From NCBI GenBank assembly GCA_911728435.2, contig OU452208.1, positions 4,712,001 through 4,776,000 of the forward strand: a stretch of DNA of 64,000 nucleotides, read 5' to 3'. A model generated the notes under the pieces. It worked only from the letters and a program-made list of their open reading frames with translations, did no database searches and was not told where the DNA came from. The position numbers and the translations under genes were made by a program. Of the stretch, positions 47,286-59,197 are shown one piece after another. Origin of the DNA: Apoderus coryli (taxonomy: Eukaryota > Arthropoda > Insecta > Coleoptera > Attelabidae). Positions within the stretch are counted from its first letter, which is position 1; each line of letters begins with the position of its first letter.

Positions 47286-48064
47286 GAAAAAGTAGAATGG
47301 GGGATGGATTATTTTATTTTTTCAGGTAGATGGATCTGAGTATTATAAATACAAACAGAAATGTGTTGTGTTTGTCTAACTTTTATTAGCAACTTTTGCA
47401 CGACGACCACAGAACTAAAATAATCTAGCATCCTATACCTATGCGATTCTATTTTGGTTCTATTTTGCGTTCGCGCCTGCGCTTTAAAACAAGTTCTGTG
47501 ATGTCACCGTTCGATTCAGAATCAGTAATGAATCGTTTCCGCGAACGAGGCTATTACTAAAATGAAGACATTAAAATGTTTCATTAAATAGGCAGGTCTA
47601 GTGATACTTTAAATAGTCCAAGGGTCTATGTAGAGCTGTAACTATATTTAAACATCGGTAGAAGCTGAATAAATCTTGATTTTAAAAATGTACAGGAAAT
47701 AGTAATCGACTGTGTTGGGTTGACTTTCTTTTAATGACGTTTAATCGAAATATGGCCTAGTCTAAAATCGATATTTACAAAGGTATTTATTGTATCTATA
47801 AGTTATAGTTTATTGTTACACTTAAAAAAATAACGTAAGTAATTTAATAATTATTAATTTATTAAAGAAAATAAAACTGTATTTGAACACCAAAATTAGC
47901 GAAATTATTAGTCTATTGTATTAATTGAACAAAACAAAAAAAAACACACAACAATCACTAGAGGTTATATAGCAAATTTTGAACGATTTAAATTATAAAC
48001 TACATAATATAACAATTTAGAACTGATAACAAATAAAGAAAGGTTAATATTATTTTATTACAAC

Positions 48065-48430
48065 AGGATGTTTTTGGCGACATCCGGTGTGAGTAGGTAA
48101 AACACAGTTCACAAAGGATGGCCGGACGAGAATTTATTTGTGAATGTGAACATTCACAAATAAAGCGTCGCGCCAGTGAATTCGGTCCCATCTAGTGATG
48201 GCATAGGATATGATGGAGTTGTTGCTTCTCGTCCGACCATCGTTTATGAACTGTGTTTCACCGGGCATAGTGCCTGCTTACGCTAGAGGTCGCCAAAAAC
48301 ATCTCTTTGTCAGTCATCTCTCGTGCTAGTATGAGCTCTTCGTAAATGTTGGAAATTTGGGTCACACTGCCTGCCGATCACCACTGATGAGTTGTGGATC
48401 AACGAAACGGCCCGTATGGTGATTACATGG
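48065..48430 (+). mobile_element. Foldback-type repeat ending in an intact hammerhead
   Basis: An inverted copy (48065-48150: GGCGACATCCGGTGTGAG, CACAAAGGATGGCCGGAC) of its own body (48200-48310: CGACCATCGTTTATGAACTG, AGAGGTCGCC), joined by a small palindrome (GTGAATGTGAACATTCAC, 48142-48159). The hammerhead follows at the right end. Related to 6457-6830 and 29815-29940. Confidence 0.7.
48377..48423 (+). ncRNA. Hammerhead ribozyme motif, best copy
   Basis: Stem I AUCACCA (48377-48383) pairs fully with UGGUGAU (48417-48423), seven pairs. Core CUGAUGA (48384-48390). Stem II GUUG/CAAC with loop UGGAU and no bulge. Core GAAA (48404-48407). Stem III ACG/CGU with loop GCC. Cleavage expected after A48416. 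Every invariant position of a type I hammerhead is satisfied. Confidence 0.82.
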
Positions 48431-48714
48431 TGATGTGAACCAAATTTCACATTATTTTATTACTTTGATATAAATAAAATGTCTATCAGGGTTCCCATAT
48501 GAAGAGATAGTAGTTAGTTAGCTTCAGATTTCTGGTGAAACAACGTCACTGTGCAAAATAAATTAATATTTATACTACATTTATTGACGTCCTTCACCCA
48601 TATAAACTCCGAAACTTCTCAAAAGATCACCCAAAACAACACATTTTAAGGTCGTCTACGTTTGGTTCCTCTATGTGGACTTTTTGATGGCTACAATAGG
48701 ATTGACAGCATTAT

Positions 48715-49720
48715 ACACTCGTCCCGAAAAGTATCGCATAAGTTTTCTTATTGTTTAAACTTGTTTGAAAATGGTAAGTAATTAAAGTTAGGATTGTTTA
48801 CTGATGGTTTATTTGATTAAAATTAAAAATCAAAAACAGTGGGCAAAATAATGTAAAGTAACAAATTCCAAAGATAATTGTAGCAATTCAGTATCTGGTA
48901 TTGCCACCTCTGGCTCTACTGACATCTCTCATGCTCAGTGCAAGGCTTCTTATCAAAGCTCTTAAGCACTGTAAGTTTAAATTTTCCCATTCTTCTCTTA
49001 AAGCATTTTCCAGCTCATCAGGGTTGTCTGGAGCAATATTACCAGCTCTTATGCGTCGTTCTAGGTGGCCCAAACATGTTCTATAAGATTTAGGTCTGGA
49101 CCAACTGCTGACCAATCTAAAACTTGAATACCAACCTCTTGTAGGTATTCCATCGTGATTCTAGCAACGGGCGGGCGGGCGTTATCTTCCTCAAGAACTT
49201 CTCTTATATACCGATCACCTGTTAAAGATCCCACTAACTCTGTGTGGCCTTGAAAGCAGATGCCTATCCAAATCATAATCGAACCACCTTCAAAATTTCG
49301 TCTGTTAACTATGAGATTCGAAAAGCGAATACCTCAACTCATCCGTAAACAGAATAGCAGCCCAGTCGTTAATATCCCAATTAGCATGTTCTCTTGCGAA
49401 CCTTAAATGTTCCACACGATGTGCCCTGGTTAACAAGGGAACAGTAACAAGCATTCTGGCTCTTATTCCAAATTCTCTTTATCTGTTTCTAACCGAATTG
49501 ATAGATATGACGGAGGTGCCTGGCGTAGATAGCGGTTATCTGAGTAGAGGGTTGGTGCACCTCGGACATCCTGGAACTGGTCTTCTATTGTAACCTCCAG
49601 TTTCTCTAAATCTTCGTACAACTCTAGAAACGGTGGACTGGTAGATTCCCATAACTTCAGCAAAATATTGCTGGCATCGCCCATCTCCAATTAAGGCCAC
49701 GATTTAGGCTGCTTGTTTTG
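48715..49720 (-). mobile_element. Tc1-like transposon remnant
   Basis: Minus strand, several frameshifts. The N-terminal part near 49690-49560 reads QSTVSRVVRRFRETG. The catalytic part near 49276-49061 reads SIMIWIGICFQGHTEL, EDNARPPVAR and DWSAVGPDLNLIEHVW, the second Asp and third Glu regions of a DD34E Tc1 transposase. Located between RalGAP alpha and the dehydrogenase gene. Dead. Confidence 0.8.
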
Positions 49721-49774
49721 GCAACCACGCAAATAAAAATAAGTCTGCGCCATAAATTTTTTTTATTTTTCTTA

Positions 49775-49815
49775 GCGATATGTTTCGAAGCCTTAAACCT
49801 TCATCTTCAGTCATA
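49775..49815 (-). ncRNA. Degenerate hammerhead motif
   Basis: CUGAAGA (49804-49810), one unpaired U, stem II GAAG/CUUC and GAAAC (49782-49786) are present, but stem I does not pair and stem III is imperfect. Likely inactive. Confidence 0.4.
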
Positions 49816-49829
49816 AACCTAACACCAAA

Positions 49830-50520
49830 ATTGTCTTTTTTGTTGGTTAAATAAATAGATAGGATGCCATACAATCTGATAGCGGGCTTGGATTCGATCC
49901 TTGCGGTACACCTCACATTGGCGCCAAAGCAAAAGATTCAAAGTCCTTCTATATATGAGATAGAATTTAAACAAACCGATCAAGTCCCAAATTTTTTGAA
50001 TATAGTATAGTAAGCGGCCAAACAATTTTGTACTGTTTGGAAAAGTTAGTCAAGACTTCCCACTGGCAACCCTGTTTGTGGTTTTCGGATTTGTTGTGAA
50101 ATTTAAACTAGGTACCTATTTTTGTATTTAGATATATGTATACTAATAAATAATATTTATTAATTTTAATTTAATTATAAAAATAATGCATTTAACATTA
50201 TTGATTTTGAAAGTCTGTAAAAAAACATATTTTTATTTGTTTTATTAATTTTTGTTGTTTTATATATTGTTTTATAGTGTTGTGTTAAATTGATTATTAT
50301 TGTTTTTAATCAATACAGTTAAATTCTTTTATATTCTTTTAATGCATTCCTTTTATTAGTTTTTTTTTTTTTGGTATTTGTTGGAAACAGTATTATCTCG
50401 TTTATTTTTCTACATGTTTGAAATTTTGGTGTTATTATGTACTTAAATATTTAAAATGAATTAATTAAATATTAACATTCATAATAGAGTTGTTTTTATT
50501 TTGTACCTAAAGAAGGTCAA
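49830..50520. other. AT-rich intergenic stretch
   Basis: No ORF similarity or repeat recognised. Long T/A runs. Confidence 0.4.
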
Positions 50521-50625
50521 CTGTTTAAGCAGTCTAATTATATACACAGGTGTGTCGTTCTGCCACCTCTCTCGCTAAGCAATCGCCTGCTTCGCGGAAG
50601 CCGTTTATAAACAGTCTGCTCCAGA

Positions 50626-53600
50626 ATGCCTTCAGAAATTGTTTTAGTAGGTTTGCGGTTTGCTTCAGATTCTGAGTGTTTTTATTTATTGAACAATAAA
50701 TCAATTGTTTGTAAAATTAAAAGTATCTTATATAAGCACACCATTACGGGAGTCTATCGTGCAAAATATCCAGACCGCAGAATTTCGAATCATCAAACTT
50801 ACAGCAGAAATTTCATACAATCCTCGTAACTCAAAATTTTTGATTTTTTAGCTTGATATCCAACAAACTGTTTTCGAAGGTATCCTTGCAATTTAGGAAA
50901 TTCGCTCAGATTAATGGACTCTTTCATATTGCATATTAATAGTCTTTAGCATAGAATATTCCGCCCAAAGGGAGGCAGAATTGATACATTTTCGACTTTC
51001 GTTTAAATACGCTAATACAATATTCTCTGTTGTATGTTTTGCTTTATTTTTATGTTTCCATTCGTTAAACATTTTCTAATTTTTTAATTATTACTCTTTT
51101 GAACTGCAGTCTTTGACAGTAATTAATTGGACTATTTTTTTGACATATATGATAATAGGCGAAATGGTCATGGGTAAAACCATAGAATAAGGAAGCTACG
51201 GTTAGCGTAGCTTCCTTATTTTATGGTAAAACTCTGTTTAGGTGCAGGCAGGCGAAAAACATTTTTGTAATTATTTTCTTGCAATGCCATTTCTATGTTT
51301 GTTTATTTTTCTGAGATAACAACAATAATTATCGCAAAATACCAGAAAATAATTTCGACTCACAACGGTGTGCGAGTGGCATTAGCACAGTATATGTGGC
51401 ATTAGCTTTAGATCTAAATTTAGATTTTTTGACAATGGACGAATTATGAAACTCGTTGGAACATTTCAAAATTTGATTTGATAAATAAAAATAATTAAAA
51501 ATTATCAATATACTTACCTAAATAAAGATATGGTATGTAGGTATTTACTTTTACTTCAATAGATTTATATACAAATGATTAAAATTCATAGGTTTCCAAA
51601 GTGCCTATAAAAAATTGTAACAAACTGAAAGTAGTTGCAATATGTGAAATTGAAAGATTTTTAACTGAATGTATGGAAAAACTATGTGCTACTGAAGAAA
51701 ATGCAAAAATATTTGCGCAATCATTGATAACTGCAGATCATAGGGGTTTATTTCATCAAGGCTTACAAAAATTAGGTAAATAGTTACAAGACATTGCATT
51801 CTATACATTCTATAGGTACCTAGTACACATGACACATAGAGAGAAAGAGGTTATATCTGGTAGTACAGAATTGCTTCATTAATAAATTCTAATTAGAGAT
51901 ACAAGTAAGTATTGTCGAAATGATGGTAAATCATTTACAAATGTACTAACGTTGTTATTGTTTGCAGATTTTTATATGAAAGACATAAAATGTGGAGTTT
52001 GTGATCCAAAAGCTTGTCCAGCAATTGAAAAAGAATCTGAAACTACAGCATTGGTTTGTGGAAAAAACGGTTTAGGTGCTGTTGTTGGAAAGTTTGCCAT
52101 GAATTTAGCAATGGAGAAAGCTGGACAAAATGGAATTGGTCTAGTGTCTTGTTACGGTAATAATCTTATACGTACTAAAAATACTTTACTCAAAAATCAA
52201 CTTAGTGGCAAAATAATAGACTGTGTTCTTTAAATTGAATTTGCTGCAAAACTTAGTAAATACTTGTGTTTTTTTTTTCAGATAGTAATGATTTTGGAAC
52301 TGGAATTTATTATGTTTTGGATGCCATTAAAAGCGGCTATATTGGATGTGCCTTTTCCAATGCTTCTCCGGAAGTTGTGCCGGCTCATGCTAAAAATAAA
52401 GTAGTCCTGGGAAGAAACCCAATGACTGTGGGAGCTCCGGCAGCTCAAAATGATTATGTAATCATAAATATGGCTTCAAACGCAACAAAGGTTAAACAAA
52501 AGGTATGATTATAATTTTTTATTTCAAGAAGTTGGTATGACTACCAATTTTATGTTGTCTTCTTCACATCATTATCCAAATACCTGCAAAATGTGATTGA
52601 AGAACAAGGTCAAGATAAACACTGACAATAATAACAACCCCTGAAACGATTCCAAATATTAAGCTGGATGAATAACCTATTTGTAGCACATTTAGCATGT
52701 ACACGTTTTGACAGCCTTAATAATGGGACCCTATAACATGTAAACCTTGTTAAGGTTATTGATTGTTGATCTTTGTTAGTTTGATTGAGTGTAAGTGAAT
52801 GTTTACAAACGGATTTAATCTGATAGTGACAGAAAACTTTTTGACGTGGCGTACCAGAATCATTTTCCCACTCTCTGATGGTGATTGGGTGTGTCAATTT
52901 TGTGACAAGGTTTGCGGCTCGAGGATCGGTCTGTTTAGCTATGTTAGAGTTCACAACAGAAATCCCTGAATTGGAATAATTCCTACTCGTTAGCGAGTGA
53001 ATGCTGATAATGATGATGATGACCAACATTCGAAGGAAAATCTTCATAGTCCATGTACAAAGACAGTTCGAAATGAAATGTAAAAGAGGTCAGCGTTAGT
53101 AGTAGTTTTACGAGGTGATTCTTTAGCAGTAAAGAACAACAAGAATGCCACAATGCCTCTATAGCCCTGCTTGAACTCAGATACGGAGAGATACATCCAC
53201 ATCAAGTATACCAGGTGCATTTAAAAAAAGAAGATGCGCCTGGTAAGACTAGTCTATGCAGACTTTCATTGATGCCATCATTGACTTTGTGATTAATCAG
53301 GAATTATGAATGGCACCGCAGAAGATGCATTGATATATACGTTTTAGAATTTGCAGCCAGAAAACAAGCCGGCAGGATGCGACATTTTCGTGATGGTGGT
53401 TCGTCAATCTTCACCAGATGATCAAAGAACTCCTAGAAGTGATCCAACAGAACGTGACTCCGTATGCTGTAACTGTGGTAAAGCAGGCCATTCCCGTCAT
53501 CTATGCAACAAGTCAACGGGTGGTGCAGAGCAACAGAGCAGTAGTTTTGTGAAAGTTAACAAGGTCCACCTTCAGCATCATTTAAAATCAGATCCACCCG

Positions 53601-54933
53601 ATCGCCAAATAAAGCTTGTCATACAATGGTGATTGCTTATTCTTTATTGATAGCAGATATGAAAGAGCGATCTAAGATCAAATGTTGTTTCCAATTGGAG
53701 ACTGAGAATATGTGATGAAGATAGCAGCCAAAAAAATAATTTATCAATGGAAAATTGTACGGCGAGACAAGATTATTGTCATCTCAATAACTAAGACTAA
53801 AGAAATTTCAATAACTTCATTTGCTCTCCTTAGGTTTCTGAAGACTGTGCTGATAAAATTGATTCATGTGATACGGAGAAATCTTGTGATAGGGATGATA
53901 TATGTACAGAAGATATAATCCCTCGTCCAATTGATAACACAGAACTTTTTACAAAATTTGGAGGTTATACTGGAGCATTTTTCATAGAAATGATTTGTGG
54001 CATCCTGAGTGGTAAATAAAGTTAATACTTAATTTTGGTAATAAGTCTTTATGGTGATGCTTAATTCAATTATTGTTAAAAAGGTTGTTGGTATATAAGT
54101 TGGAAAAGCACCAAAACCTAATTTAGTTTATTGACAATGTTTCGGTTTAATGTTTAACCATCATCGGGGCTCAAAAAAAGAAACACGTGTTTACTTGACT
54201 AGATTATAGACTAGCAGGAACTGTCTGGCTGTTTTGATGGAAAATGATATTTAATAATAATAATTTCAGTAGAAATTTAGAGAAGTAGCTACTTAGACGA
54301 CGCACTTATCACTTTAAATCTCGGTTAATATTGTTCTTGGTTCGGAATGAGACTCGAATACCAAAATTATATGCCAAAAACGTATTTTGTTCAGTAGAAG
54401 ATTTGTTGATCTATTTTATATGTAACTCACTGCCAACATAATGCTAGTCCTGCCAAGGTAACCCTAGAGCAAAGAGCTAGAACGGTAGTGATGGCATTAA
54501 AATTGGATAATATTTGACAGTTTTTTAGGTTCCTGCTACGGTCAACATTTGAGAGATTTGGGCGACCACTCAGTACCCGCAAATATAGGTCAATGTTTTG
54601 TAGCTTTAAATCCTCGTGTGTTCATGCCTGGATTTGGATGTCGACTCACAGATTTCTCAGGCAGTATTAAACAGTTAGAACCGGTAAGTGATCGGCTGGG
54701 TTACGTAGAACCAGACAAAAAACCTTCAGTAAATCTTATTATAATATTAGATTGATCCCAAGAAACCTGTTGAAGTTCCTGGCGATCCAGAACGTATTCA
54801 TATGAATTTGGTTGAGAAGTTAGGGGGAATCCCGTATGCTAGTAAACAACTTATTGAATGTGAGAAAATTGCTGCGGAATTAGAAGTTGATCCATTGGAA
54901 ATCATGGAAATACATGTCGGTCAGCTTGATTGA
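50626..54933 (+). CDS. Ldh_2 (YjmC/AllD-like malate/lactate dehydrogenase) family protein, catalytic residues missing
   Basis: Seven exons: 50626-50646 (tentative, MPSEIVL, donor GTAGGT), 51592-51775, 51968-52156, 52282-52502, 53834-54011, 54529-54683, 54751-54933. They give one frame of 376 residues, normal for NAD(P)-dependent malate/L-sulfolactate-type dehydrogenases. Family signatures: ITADHRGLFHQGLQKL, IKSGYIGCAFSNASP, GRNPMTVGAPA, IEMICGILSG, FVALNPRVFMPGF, IDPKKPVEVPGDPER, EKLGGIPY. Family active-site motifs are changed: RGHxSHG is RGLFHQG, SNHFG is SNDFG, the D of LDMA is N, GGYKGYG is GGYTGAF. Both histidines needed for catalysis are therefore absent. The frame and splice sites are nevertheless intact, so it may be a pseudoenzyme rather than a pseudogene. 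Intron 4 carries transposon pieces. The first exon is inferred. Confidence 0.85.
51180..51226. repeat. Hairpin MITE, CCATAGAATAAG type
   Basis: 20 bp arms (51180-51199 and 51207-51226) with one mismatch and a 7 base loop. The first 12 bases of the arm match the hairpin at 62369-62401. Confidence 0.6.
52876..53020 (-). repeat. Dispersed 130-150 bp repeat, copy 4 of 4
   Basis: Close to copy 1 (shares GGTGATTGGGTGTGTCAATT, ACAAGGTTTGCGGCTCGAG, GTTAGCGAGTGAATGCTGAT). In intron 4 of the dehydrogenase-like gene. Confidence 0.8.
53341..53640 (+). pseudogene. Retrotransposon Gag fragment with CCHC zinc knuckle
   Basis: Frame with CCNCGKAGHSRHLC (C-x2-C-x4-H-x4-C) in a polar context, typical of retroelement Gag proteins. 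No neighbouring pol sequence. In intron 4 of the dehydrogenase-like gene, not part of its mRNA because the flanking exons join in frame without it. Confidence 0.55.
54130..54171 (-). ncRNA. Degenerate hammerhead motif
   Basis: Core reads CCGAUGA (54161-54167; the second position U is C), stem II GGUU/AACC, GAAAC at 54139-54143. Stem I does not pair. Expected inactive. Confidence 0.4.
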
Positions 54934-54983
54934 TTTTTTTTAAATATACTGGCGATTTAACTTGTGTAAATATATTGTCATTC

Positions 54984-54989
54984 AATAAA
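54984..54989 (+). terminator. Polyadenylation signal of the dehydrogenase-like gene
   Basis: AATAAA 50 bases downstream of the TGA stop. Confidence 0.65.
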
Positions 54990-55291
54990 TCATAGTGATT
55001 CGTAATTTATAAAGTTACAAATTACTTAAAATTAAACTATAAATAAATACATTCCAAGAAGTATAACATAAAAGTTGTTAGCTAGACTTACAGAAACACT
55101 GCTTCTGGATAAATCCTGTGTCAAATTTCTAATTTCGTTGATCTTCCTGTCAAGTTCTTCCGAAGCTCAGAAGACTAATAAAACAAGGCTCAAGTTACGC
55201 AGCAGCCTGCAAGTAGACTTTAAATGTCCAAGGAAAAACATGTGCAATTGGAACTTGTTGGGTAAGAAGGGGATGAGATGAGAGAATTTAA

Positions 55292-56434
55292 GTGTCTAAG
55301 CTATTCCAACGACCAATCTGCCTCATGGATGCTATATCAAAGCTCTACGAAAAACTGATCAAGAGCCGCATACAAAAAGAACTCGATGACCGGGAGGACG
55401 TCTACCTAATTCAAATTGGCTTTAGAAGGGGAAAATCTACTCTTGATGCAGTTTCTAAAATCAAAAAAACTGCTTGGGAAGCAAGAGGAAACCATTCAAG
55501 GCACAGAAAGTGGTGTGCATTCATAGTTCTCGAAAAATTATAGAGGGCCTAGAAAGGAAAAATATCTCCACTTATTTAATAAATCTGCTCTCAGACATAG
55601 GAAAATCAAGCCTAAACAGAGGGATACCACAGGGATCAGTGTTGGGCCCCCTGCTCTGGAACATTTTTTACGATCCAGTCCTCAGTCTCTCATTGATGGA
55701 AGGAGTATAAACAATAGCATTCGCCGATGATCTGGGCATCTTGGTTACGGCAGACTACAAGAATGATCGGGTGTACAAATTCGAGGTTTCCCTAGAAGTG
55801 GTGCAAGACTGGATGACACTAAATGGACTTGAATTAGCTAAAGAAAAAAATAGAGGCAATAATTCTAGCAGGACCAAGACAGAGACAAGAAGTATCGTTC
55901 AGTTTTGAATCCTTTGAAATCCTACCTAAAATAACAATCAAATATCTGGGAATAACTCTCGATAAACATTTAAGTTTCGGTCCTCATATACTGGAAGCAG
56001 TAAAAATGGCATTGAGCAGAATCCTACCCAATCTGGGAGGATCTGGATGGATCAAGAGGAGAACACTCCATGGAGTAATGATGTCAATAGTAACTTACGG
56101 AGCCCCGATGTGGTACAATACTCTCCAAATGACAAAATACCGAAATGTAGCCGAAAGATGTCAAAGGAAATCTCTTCTTAAAGTTTCCAGCGGGTACCGC
56201 ACAATTTCTGGTGACGCACTGCAAGCGATTACAAGAATACCACTGGTGGACCTAATCGTAAAGGAAAAAACAGATTGTACACTCAAGGAGAAGCCAGGAA
56301 CCATACATAAACTAAAAAGAGCGCGAACCCTAGAACGATGGCAAATAAGATGGGAAAAAGCCCAGTGGACAAAGACTCTGATCCCAAATGTTATTACATG
56401 GACAAACTGCAAACACAAAGTTATAGAATACTAA
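55292..56434 (+). mobile_element. LINE remnant, R1-like reverse transcriptase
   Basis: [50 protein letters not shown], then a stop, FADDLGILV, YLGITLDKHLSFGPHI and MMSIVTYGAPMW, spread over two frames to 56434. R1/LOA-type. The segment coding for the first catalytic Asp (the KNAF-type block) is deleted near 55500. Ends abruptly, joined to another LINE. Confidence 0.8.
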
Positions 56435-56444
56435 CAAGATGGCT

Positions 56445-57141
56445 GGTAAACCATCAAAAGATTTTATCTAAACTATATAATTTCGGTGTGCGAGGAACAT
56501 CATTGAGTTGGATTGCATCGTATCTGTCGGATAGGAGGCAGAGGGTTACTCTCCGGGGTGATGGAGGCACATTGAAGTCATCGGTGCTTGAGTTGGACGT
56601 TGGCGTCTCCCAGGGCAGTCCTCTGGCTGTTGATTTTTATTTTACTTATTTTGGATATATCTGCTCAAATAAAATCTGCCAAACGTATACCGCTTTTTGC
56701 CGACGATACCTCAGTTGTTATATCTGCTGATAATATTCAGGATTTAAGTACTAAAGGTCGCGTGTTTAGAAGAAATGCGACTAATGAATTTTAAAAAGAC
56801 TAATCATATTCATTTCTCGGCAAAAGAGGTAGACTATAGTGTTAGAGTCCGAATGAGGGTCATGCGATTGTCCAAAAATGTTCAATAAAGATTTTGGTGT
56901 TGAGATTGACTCGCAATTGAGCTGGTTCAAGCAGATTGAAACCGTTTCAAGCAAACTGTGCATGTTTTTGATTTGGAAACTGAGAAGCTTTGTTTCTATT
57001 GAGGTCTTAAGATCATTTTATTTTGCACATGTTAATTCTGTGCTTAACTATTCTATTGTGTTGTGGGGTAACTCACAACACATGGATGAAATTCTATTCA
57101 GTTAGAAAAGGATTCTCAAAACGATGACATACTCCTCAGAA
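56445..57141 (+). mobile_element. LINE remnant, second reverse transcriptase
   Basis: FGVRGTSLSWIASYLSDRRQ, GVSQGSPLAVDF, then in another frame LFADDTSVVISADN, FGVEIDSQLSWFKQI and LRSFYFAHVNSVLNYSIVLWGNS. CR1/Jockey-like. Interrupted at a TA dinucleotide by the mariner starting at 57142. Confidence 0.78.
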
Positions 57142-57317
57142 TACGAGGGTTGCCTTTTATATTTCGGGATTTGGCAACCCTGGTGTTCCAATCTGGCAAC
57201 TGACAGCTCTATCTTAAAGTTGGATATTTTTGAGGTTATACGTACTCAGAACGTTGTGACATACGAACGCTATTTGTGTTGTTTATAGTAACTTAAAAGA
57301 TTCATCTCGGCCCAAAA

Positions 57318-58150
57318 ATGAAATTAAATCATGAACATTTTCGTGCGATTATTTTGTACAACTTTCGACGTGGATTAACTCAGCAACAGTGCATGGATGA
57401 ACTTAATTCAATTTTTGGCGATGCAGCTCCATCAAGGACCAGTGTTTATCGATGGTATGGTGAATTCAATCGTGGTCGTAGTTCACTCCAAGACGAATTT
57501 CGTGAAGGTCATCCAAAATCAGTTGTTGTTCCGAAAACCATTGATGCTGTGCGCGAACTGATATTGCAAGATCGTCATGTGACCTATCAAGAGATTAAGA
57601 CAACCTTAGGCATTAGTGGGACCAGCATACATTCAATCTTGCATAAACATTTGACTGTCAAAAAAATTAGTTCGCGTTGGATCCCACACAATTTGTCAAT
57701 CGCTCAAAAAAAAGGCTCGTGTCGATTGGTCGAAAGAAATGCTCAAAAAATACGATCGTGGTGCTTCAAAACACGTCTATGACATCGTGACAGATGATGA
57801 ATCGTGGATTTACACGTATAAGCCCGAAAGTAAACAGCAGTCGACTGTATGGGTGTTTCAAGATGAGCCAAATCCAATAAAAGTTGTTCGCGCAGTAAGC
57901 ACTTCCAAGCAAATGGTCGCATGTTTTTTCGGAAAAACTGGACATGTCGCAACCGTACCACTAGAACAACGCAGACCAGTCAATTCTGAATGGTACACAA
58001 CCATTTGCTTGCCAGTTGTCTTCCAAGAAATCAGGAAAACCAACCGCCGAAGACGGATCACTCTTCACCACGACAATGCGAGCTCTCACACATCGGCTCA
58101 AACAACTTCATTTTTGAGCACCCAAAACATCGATTTGATGAGTCATCCCC
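57318..58150 (+). pseudogene. Mariner transposase, 5' part, frameshifted
   Basis: HTH and linker 57318-57782, catalytic first half 57713-58150. First Asp in TDDESW and second Asp in HHDNAS are intact. The frameshift lies in the A-run near 57703-57711. The third Asp region is after the LINE insertion. Confidence 0.85.
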
Positions 58151-58155
58151 CGTAT

Positions 58156-59197
58156 AATAATAATAATAATAATCTTTATTGACTACGTTTTGTACAAAAC
58201 AATTGCACTACGTCAAAATAAAAAAACTATATCTACAACAAAAAACATGAAAGTGTAAGTAACATAGCTACAAACAAATTAAAAGCGACTAATTGCTAAA
58301 ATGTACAACTTCCTTGGAATATTCTTCCACAGAATAAAAAGAATGCTTGAGCAAGTATGATTTTATAGTTCTTTTGAACATTTCTGAACTGTACTCCCGG
58401 ACCCTACGAGGAAGTGCATTATACAACCGAATCTGTACGGAATTCTTTGCAGACTTAGTCAATCTCCATCGCCGAGCCCGTACCAAGTCCGCAGATCTCG
58501 TACCATACTCATGACAAGTTGAGTTAATACACAAATCGGGCTTACATCTGTGAATCTCAAGCAGTTGATAATATATATATAAAGGCGGGAGAGGCATTAT
58601 ATTGAGAATTGCAAAATGGGCTTGCATTGCTCCAGATATCCAGCATTTGCCAGAATGCGAACCACCTTTTTTTGCACTCTAAATATTTGCATAGCCGATG
58701 ACGAGTTGCCCCAGAGACTCACTCCATAAGAAATATGAGAATGGAACAGTGAGAAGTAAACAGTTCTCAGAGCTTGCTGACTCAGACAATGTTTGAGCCT
58801 AATAACGTAAATACTAGAAGATAACTTACCCCTGAGAAAATCAACGTGCGACGCCCAGCAAAGCGCATCATCAACAATAATCCCCAATAAGTTGGCTGTT
58901 CGTCCCCGAGCATGACCACTAGCACTAGAAAATGTAAGTCTCTGGGTCTTACCAATATTTAGTTTCAGCAGATTACTAGTGAACCAGCCATTCGCAATTC
59001 CCTCAAGGTTCCCCGCACGACCTTCGAGCTGTGAAACACTGCTCCCATAACACACCAAAGAGGTATCATCAGCATAAAGAGTGACCCTTCCAGGATTCAA
59101 ATAACTATATAGGTCGTTAATATAAACGACAAAGAGCAACGGACCCAACACAGAGCCCTGGGGCACTCCACTCGTTAATACCCTCACCTCAGACAGC
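58156..59197 (-). mobile_element. 5'-truncated LINE inserted in the mariner
   Basis: Minus strand. Starts in the middle of the RT ([26 protein letters not shown]), includes the catalytic YADDTSLVCYG and tail domains (SSSIYVIRLKHCLSQQALR, FHSHISYGVSLWGNSS), one frameshift near 58610, and ends in an (ATT)n tail at 58156-58174. CR1/Jockey-like 5' truncation on target-primed insertion. Confidence 0.85.

Noticed and set aside
50603..50611. TTTATAA as a TATA box for the dehydrogenase-like gene
   Set aside because: Too close (about 15 bases) to the proposed ATG to direct a start site upstream of it.
53341..53640. CCHC frame as an extra exon of the dehydrogenase-like gene
   Set aside because: Exons 4 and 5 already join in phase with the family's normal spacing; the frame looks like retroelement Gag.
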